This document shows, in pieces, positions 46,802-49,790 of a DNA stretch of 49,790 bases. The notes under the pieces are model-generated. The model was not told where the DNA came from, did not search any database, and was given only the letters and a program-made list of their open reading frames with translations. Location of the stretch: positions 1 through 49,790 of the forward strand of contig CAZPMN010000018.1 in the NCBI GenBank assembly GCA_964587835.1, in the 5' to 3' direction. The translations under genes and the position numbers were made by a program. This DNA comes from Erginobacter sp964587835. GTDB taxonomy: Bacteria; Auribacterota; Erginobacteria; Erginobacterales; Erginobacteraceae. Positions within the stretch are counted from its first letter, which is position 1. Each line of letters opens with the position of its first letter.

Positions 46802-47649
46802 AGCCCGACCAAAAAGAAAACTTCGGATGGCGCCTTTCCCTCCCGCCGGATCTGGCGGCGCGCCTGGAGCGGGAGGCAAAACGAAGCGGGGAGAACCGGG
46901 AAGAGTTCGCCCGACGGGCGATCCGGCGGCAGCTCGACGACCGGGAGACGGGGAACGCCGTCTACCTGACCGCCCCCATCAACTCCCTGGTCCTCGGCTA
47001 TTACCGCCAGAACACCGCGATCGAGGAGATCAGGCGCCACGGGGACTTCGGCCTGGGGACTTTCAACAACCTCGACGGGGAGATGGTGGTTCTCGACGGG
47101 GTGGTCTATCAGGTGAAGGCGAACGGGCTGGCCGCGCCGGTTCGAGATACCGAGGAAAGCCCGTTCGCCTGCGTTACCTTCTTCTCTCCGGACACCACCG
47201 AGGAGATCGACGGTAAGAGGCTGGGCGGAAGCTGGGAGGAGCTGTTGGCCTCCCTGCTCCCCTCCGAGAATATGCTCTATGCCATCCGGATCGACGGTCG
47301 GTTCGAGTACGTCAAGACGCGATCGGTGCCGCCCCAAAAGAATTACCGTCCCCTGGTAGAGGTGGCACGGGAACAACCGGTCTTTGAATTCGCCGGGGTC
47401 TCGGGTACCCTGAGCGGTTTCTATACCCCGCAGTTTATGGCCTCGCTCAACGCCCCCGGCTACCATCTGCATTTTCTCACCCGGGACCGGAAACGAGGCG
47501 GTCACGTCCTAAAGTGCCAGCCCGGAAAGGTAACCGTCGGGCTCCAGCACATCCCCAAGCTCGAGCTTGCCCTGCCGATGACCTTCGATTACCTGACGGC
47601 GGACCTGAGCCGGGAGACCGGCCGGGATCTCACGGAAGCGGAACATTAA
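46798..47649 (+). CDS. Alpha-acetolactate decarboxylase with N-terminal ribbon-helix-helix domain
   Basis: A 283-residue protein. Residues 9-45 (GWRLSLPPDLAARLEREAKRSGENREEFARRAIRRQL) look like an RHH/CopG DNA-binding unit. Residues 55-280 are an AlsD/BudA domain: VYLTAPINSLVLGYYRQNTAIEEIRRHGDFGLGTFNNLDGEMVVLDGVVYQV, then HLHFLTRDRKRGGH with His spacing (two, then eleven) identical to the zinc site, and a Glu-rich barrel. It decarboxylates acetolactate to acetoin. The RHH could bind DNA or only serve dimerisation. Overlaps the permease by four bases. Confidence 0.88.
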   Translation: MKPDQKENFGWRLSLPPDLAARLEREAKRSGENREEFARRAIRRQLDDRETGNAVYLTAPINSLVLGYYRQNTAIEEIRRHGDFGLGTFNNLDGEMVVLDGVVYQVKANGLAAPVRDTEESPFACVTFFSPDTTEEIDGKRLGGSWEELLASLLPSENMLYAIRIDGRFEYVKTRSVPPQKNYRPLVEVAREQPVFEFAGVSGTLSGFYTPQFMASLNAPGYHLHFLTRDRKRGGHVLKCQPGKVTVGLQHIPKLELALPMTFDYLTADLSRETGRDLTEAEH

Positions 47650-47667
47650 CCAACTTAGGAGGAGAAG

Positions 47668-48000
47668 ATGATCGAGAAAACGGTCCAGGAGATCGAAAAG
47701 ACGGTAACTCAATCCCCCACCCTCTCGCCGGAGAAGAGAGATCAGTTGCTCCGGCTGCTGGGGGAACTCAAAAAAGAGATCCAGGTCCTCTCCCGGACCC
47801 ACCAGGAAAGCGCCTTGGGAATCGCCGACCGGACCCACGCCTCCACCCGGCAGGCCACCCGGGAGGATGCCGACCGGCCGGCGCTGGACGAAACAATCGC
47901 GGACCTAAAAGAGACGGTGGGAAAGTTCGAGGCTTCCCATCCCGGCCTGGTCTCGACCGTCAACGCCTTCTGCAACGCCCTGGCCGATCTGGGGATTTAG
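47668..48000 (+). CDS. DUF4404 protein
   Basis: A 110-residue helical protein of the DUF4404 family: LSPEKRDQLLRLLGELKKEIQVLSRTHQESALGIA, ALDETIADLKETVGKFEASHPGLVSTVNAFCNALADLGI. The conserved FExSHP...LxxLGI end is clear. Predicted coiled-coil, cytoplasmic, function unknown. AGGAGGAG precedes the ATG. Follows the decarboxylase by 18 bases, so probably in the same operon. Confidence 0.9.
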   Translation: MIEKTVQEIEKTVTQSPTLSPEKRDQLLRLLGELKKEIQVLSRTHQESALGIADRTHASTRQATREDADRPALDETIADLKETVGKFEASHPGLVSTVNAFCNALADLGI

Positions 48001-48029
48001 TTTCCTCCCGCGAGGGCGAGCGGGGAGTG

Positions 48030-48414
48030 GGGGTGGGGAGGAGGGAATGGGGAATAGGGAATGGTAAGCAGTAAGCAGTGAGCAGTAAGCGGTAAGCGGT
48101 AATCGGTAATCGGTAATCGGTAATCGGTCAGGCGCTATGCGTGCGACCCGCCCCGATCAAGCGAAGCGATACAGCAATTATTACAAGGAATGCCGCCGGC
48201 ATTCCGATCCCACAAGCCCGAAGGGCGATACCGCAATTACTACAAGGAATGCCGCAGGCATTCCGATCCCGCAAACCCGAAGGGCGATACCGCGATCTTA
48301 TCTTTTCTGCCTGGTGAGATTGCTTCGTCGGCCCGAAAAACTTCGGGCCTCCTCGCAATGACCCTGCTTACTGCTTACTGATTACTGCTCACTGCTTACC
48401 GCTTACTATTTCCC
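48030..48414. repeat. Repeat-filled intergenic stretch with 62-base tandem
   Basis: Holds a GGGAATGGGGAATAGGGAAT run (48044-48063), a heptamer array (48065-48128), two tandem copies of a roughly 62-base unit (about 48165-48227 and 48227-48288), each with a GGAATGCCG...GGCATTCC palindrome and a CCCGAAGGGCGATAC end, a CATTGCGAGG unit (48314-48362) and a second heptamer array to the djlA stop. Open frames here are repeat-derived, not genes. Confidence 0.88.
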
Positions 48415-49158
48415 TCAGGAGAGCTTCCGTTCCTTCTTGATCTCGGCGTAAGCTTCCTGGATCTCCTGGAATTTCTTCTTGGCGAACTCGGTAAACTCCT
48501 CCGGGAGCCCCTTGGAGACGATCTTGTCAGGGTGGAAGTCATTGGCCAGCTTCCGGTAACGCCTCTTGATCGTCTCGTCGGAGTCCGACCGGGAACAACC
48601 CAGCACCGCGTAGTAGCGGTCGCTCCCCCCGGTGGCGGCGCTCCGGTACCGGGAGGACCGGGTGTCGCTGATGTGGAAGATCCGGGCGGCGGACTTCAGC
48701 ATCCGGTCCTCGTTGGGATGGACACTCCCATCGGCAGCAGCCACCGCCAAAAGAAGCTGGTACATACTGAGGACGATCTGGGGCTGGTGGCGGAAATAGC
48801 CGTGGAACTGGGCGGCGAAGTCCTCAAACCGGTCGGGAGAATCCTTGGCCCGGTTGAAAATTTGAATTGCCAGCTTCCGGGCTGCGGGATCGAGGCGGAG
48901 CTGATCCCGCATAAAGCGCTCAATTACCTCCACCTCAACGCGGGAGATAACCCCGTCCGCCTTGGCCAGCTTGGCCAGCATCGAGAAGGCGGCCACGAAA
49001 TAGGTAAAATGGGCCTCCTCCCCCGAGTCCAGGCGCTGCCGTGCGCCGGAGCCACCCCGATCATAGAGCGAACCCAGCGCCACCCCGGCCACCGCCCCGA
49101 GCGGTCCGCCAAGCATAAATCCGACCGAGCCCCCAATAATTTTTCCCATCCAGCCCAT
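48415..49158 (-). CDS. djlA: DjlA-like membrane-anchored J-domain protein
   Basis: A 247-residue protein. A glycine-rich membrane segment (IIGGSVGFMLGGPLGAVAGVALGSLY), a TerB-like domain (FVAAFSMLAKLAKADGVISRVEVEVIERFM ... YQLLLAVAAADGSVHPNEDRMLKSAARIFHI) and a C-terminal J domain (RYYAVLGCSRSDSDETIKRRYRKLANDFHPDKIVSKGL) with HPD. This is the full DjlA order. It activates DnaK at the inner membrane and affects capsule or envelope stress in E. coli. The start at 49158 (MGWMGKI) is chosen; an adjacent ATG is equal. Confidence 0.93.
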   Translation of the reverse strand: MGWMGKIIGGSVGFMLGGPLGAVAGVALGSLYDRGGSGARQRLDSGEEAHFTYFVAAFSMLAKLAKADGVISRVEVEVIERFMRDQLRLDPAARKLAIQIFNRAKDSPDRFEDFAAQFHGYFRHQPQIVLSMYQLLLAVAAADGSVHPNEDRMLKSAARIFHISDTRSSRYRSAATGGSDRYYAVLGCSRSDSDETIKRRYRKLANDFHPDKIVSKGLPEEFTEFAKKKFQEIQEAYAEIKKERKLS

Positions 49159-49213
49159 CAAGACCTCTGCGCTTGATTATTCAATCCGGCGATGGTATAG
49201 GATAGTGGTAACT

Positions 49214-49636
49214 ATGAACTTTGTGAAGCGAGTTATCGTCACCGGCGCCTGCCTGGCGGTGACCGTCGGATCCGGGCGGCCGCCGGCCCCGGCAGAAATT
49301 ATGAACCAAACCCCGGTCTATACCGAAGCCACCCCGATCATCGAATCCGCTCCGGGAGAGGAGATTACCGTCGCGCTTGACTCCAACCCCACCACCGGTT
49401 ACTCCTGGGACTTCGTGGAAGAATTCGATCGACGGATTCTCACCCTGGTCGATTCCCGTTACCAGCCCCCGCAGACCCAACTCAAGGGCGCCGGCGGTAC
49501 GCAGTTCTGGACCTTCCGGGCCCTGGAAACCGGCCGGACCGAGATCAAGCTGAAGTACTTCCGGTCCTGGGAGAAAGGAGTCCCCCCGGTTCGGGAAGTG
49601 GTCTTTACCGTGATCGTAGGGAACAGTGATCGGTAA
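49214..49636 (+). CDS. Chagasin-type (I42) cysteine protease inhibitor, secreted
   Basis: A 140-residue protein with a signal-like N-terminus (MNFVKRVIVTGACLAVTVGSG). The chagasin inhibitor loops are visible: LDSNPTTGYSWDF (loop BC, NPTTGY), KGAGGTQFWTFRAL (GxGG) and LKYFRSWEKG (the RPW-E region, with RSWE). It inhibits papain-like cysteine proteases by wedge insertion. The last residues NSDR and the stop are encoded by a heptamer array. Promoter and ribosome site are not clear. Confidence 0.9.
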   Translation: MNFVKRVIVTGACLAVTVGSGRPPAPAEIMNQTPVYTEATPIIESAPGEEITVALDSNPTTGYSWDFVEEFDRRILTLVDSRYQPPQTQLKGAGGTQFWTFRALETGRTEIKLKYFRSWEKGVPPVREVVFTVIVGNSDR

Positions 49637-49790
49637 GCGGTGAGCAGTAAGCAGTAAGCAGTGAGCAGTGAGCGGGACCGGGTCATTGCGAGGAGGCCCG
49701 AAGTTTTTCGGGCCGACGAAGCAATCTCACCCCCGCCCCGGTCATTGCGAGGAGGCCCGAAGTTTTTCGGGCCGACGAAGCAATCTCACC
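49625..49790. repeat. Heptamer array and tandem CATTGCGAGG repeats
   Basis: AACAGTGATCGGTAAGCGG units (49625-49672), then two near-identical copies of GTCATTGCGAGGAGGCCCG...GAAGCAATCTCACC (49682-49730, 49741-49790), as at 18681-18727. Confidence 0.9.

Noticed and set aside
48137..48381. Small overlapping open frames 3' of the DUF4404 gene
   Set aside because: All are encoded by tandem repeats and palindromes, with repeated peptides (AITTRNAAGIPIP) in several frames and no ribosome site.
1..49790. tRNA, rRNA, riboswitch or transposase genes
   Set aside because: I looked for cloverleaf-type and known conserved elements and for transposase-like proteins and saw none. Covariance searches could not be run.

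Overview
The window is GC-rich DNA from a diderm (Gram-negative) bacterium, with long repeat-filled intergenic stretches. Evidence for an outer membrane is a beta-barrel porin ending in Phe, several lipoproteins and Tol/Bam-like periplasmic TPR proteins. No rRNA, tRNA or ribosomal-protein gene is present, so the phylum cannot be fixed. The mix of genes (a microcompartment locus with an aldolase and an RpiB homologue, eukaryote-type chorismate mutase, DUF4416, DUF4404, RNase HIII, stand-alone maltokinase) together with dense families of small intergenic palindromes suggests an uncultured candidate-phylum bacterium, perhaps near the PVC/Omnitrophota/Auribacterota part of the tree. That placement is inference only.

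Layout. 1-1400: two toxin-antitoxin pairs (HicBA and DinJ/YafQ-like) separated by structures that look like integron attC sites, ending at a strong bidirectional terminator. 1441-12223: GNAT-like protein, chorismate mutase, a hypothetical gene coupled to acetate kinase, maltokinase, an MNT/HEPN toxin-antitoxin pair with a striking operator, an arrestin-like Spo0M protein, a DUF3047 protein, DprA and CstA. 12233-12434: a MITE-like inverted-repeat element in front of cstA. 12780-17111: adenine deaminase in an operon with two CNNM/CorC-type CBS membrane proteins. 17112-21681: repeat-rich section holding a DnaJ/TPR protein, a MazG-like pyrophosphohydrolase, a small secreted protein and MTA phosphorylase, the last flanked by direct copies of a composite repeat. 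21682-24869: dUTPase, HIT hydrolase, a lipoprotein and a GT39-like membrane glycosyltransferase. 24986-31595: porin, YfgM-like TPR protein, an STT3-like membrane protein and a remarkable DnaE-derived PHP-TPR protein without polymerase catalytic residues. 31978-33908: RNase HIII and SppA.

34017-38260 is the most distinctive locus: deoxyribose-phosphate aldolase and an RpiB-like protein, both with N-terminal amphipathic helices resembling microcompartment encapsulation peptides, a divergent GlcD-type FAD oxidase, and three consecutive EutN/CcmL (BMC-P) shell pentamer genes. It resembles the sugar-phosphate-utilising (SPU) class of bacterial microcompartments, but no hexameric shell gene lies in the window, so it would be a satellite or one end of a larger locus. 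Acetate kinase elsewhere in the window could drain acetyl-phosphate from acetaldehyde oxidation, but it is not adjacent.

38360-49790: DUF4416 protein carrying an in-frame palindrome, VapBC, a dihydroorotase-like amidohydrolase, a GHL10-type glycosidase-like protein, a 59-residue lipoprotein, DUF2254 membrane protein, cysteine synthase, a CodB-like permease without an obvious start, an RHH-acetolactate decarboxylase fusion, DUF4404, a DjlA-like co-chaperone and a chagasin-type protease inhibitor.

A theme across the window is that small repeats sit exactly at gene ends. Heptamer arrays supply the last residues and stop codon of four unrelated proteins, and palindromes contain the stop codons of several more.
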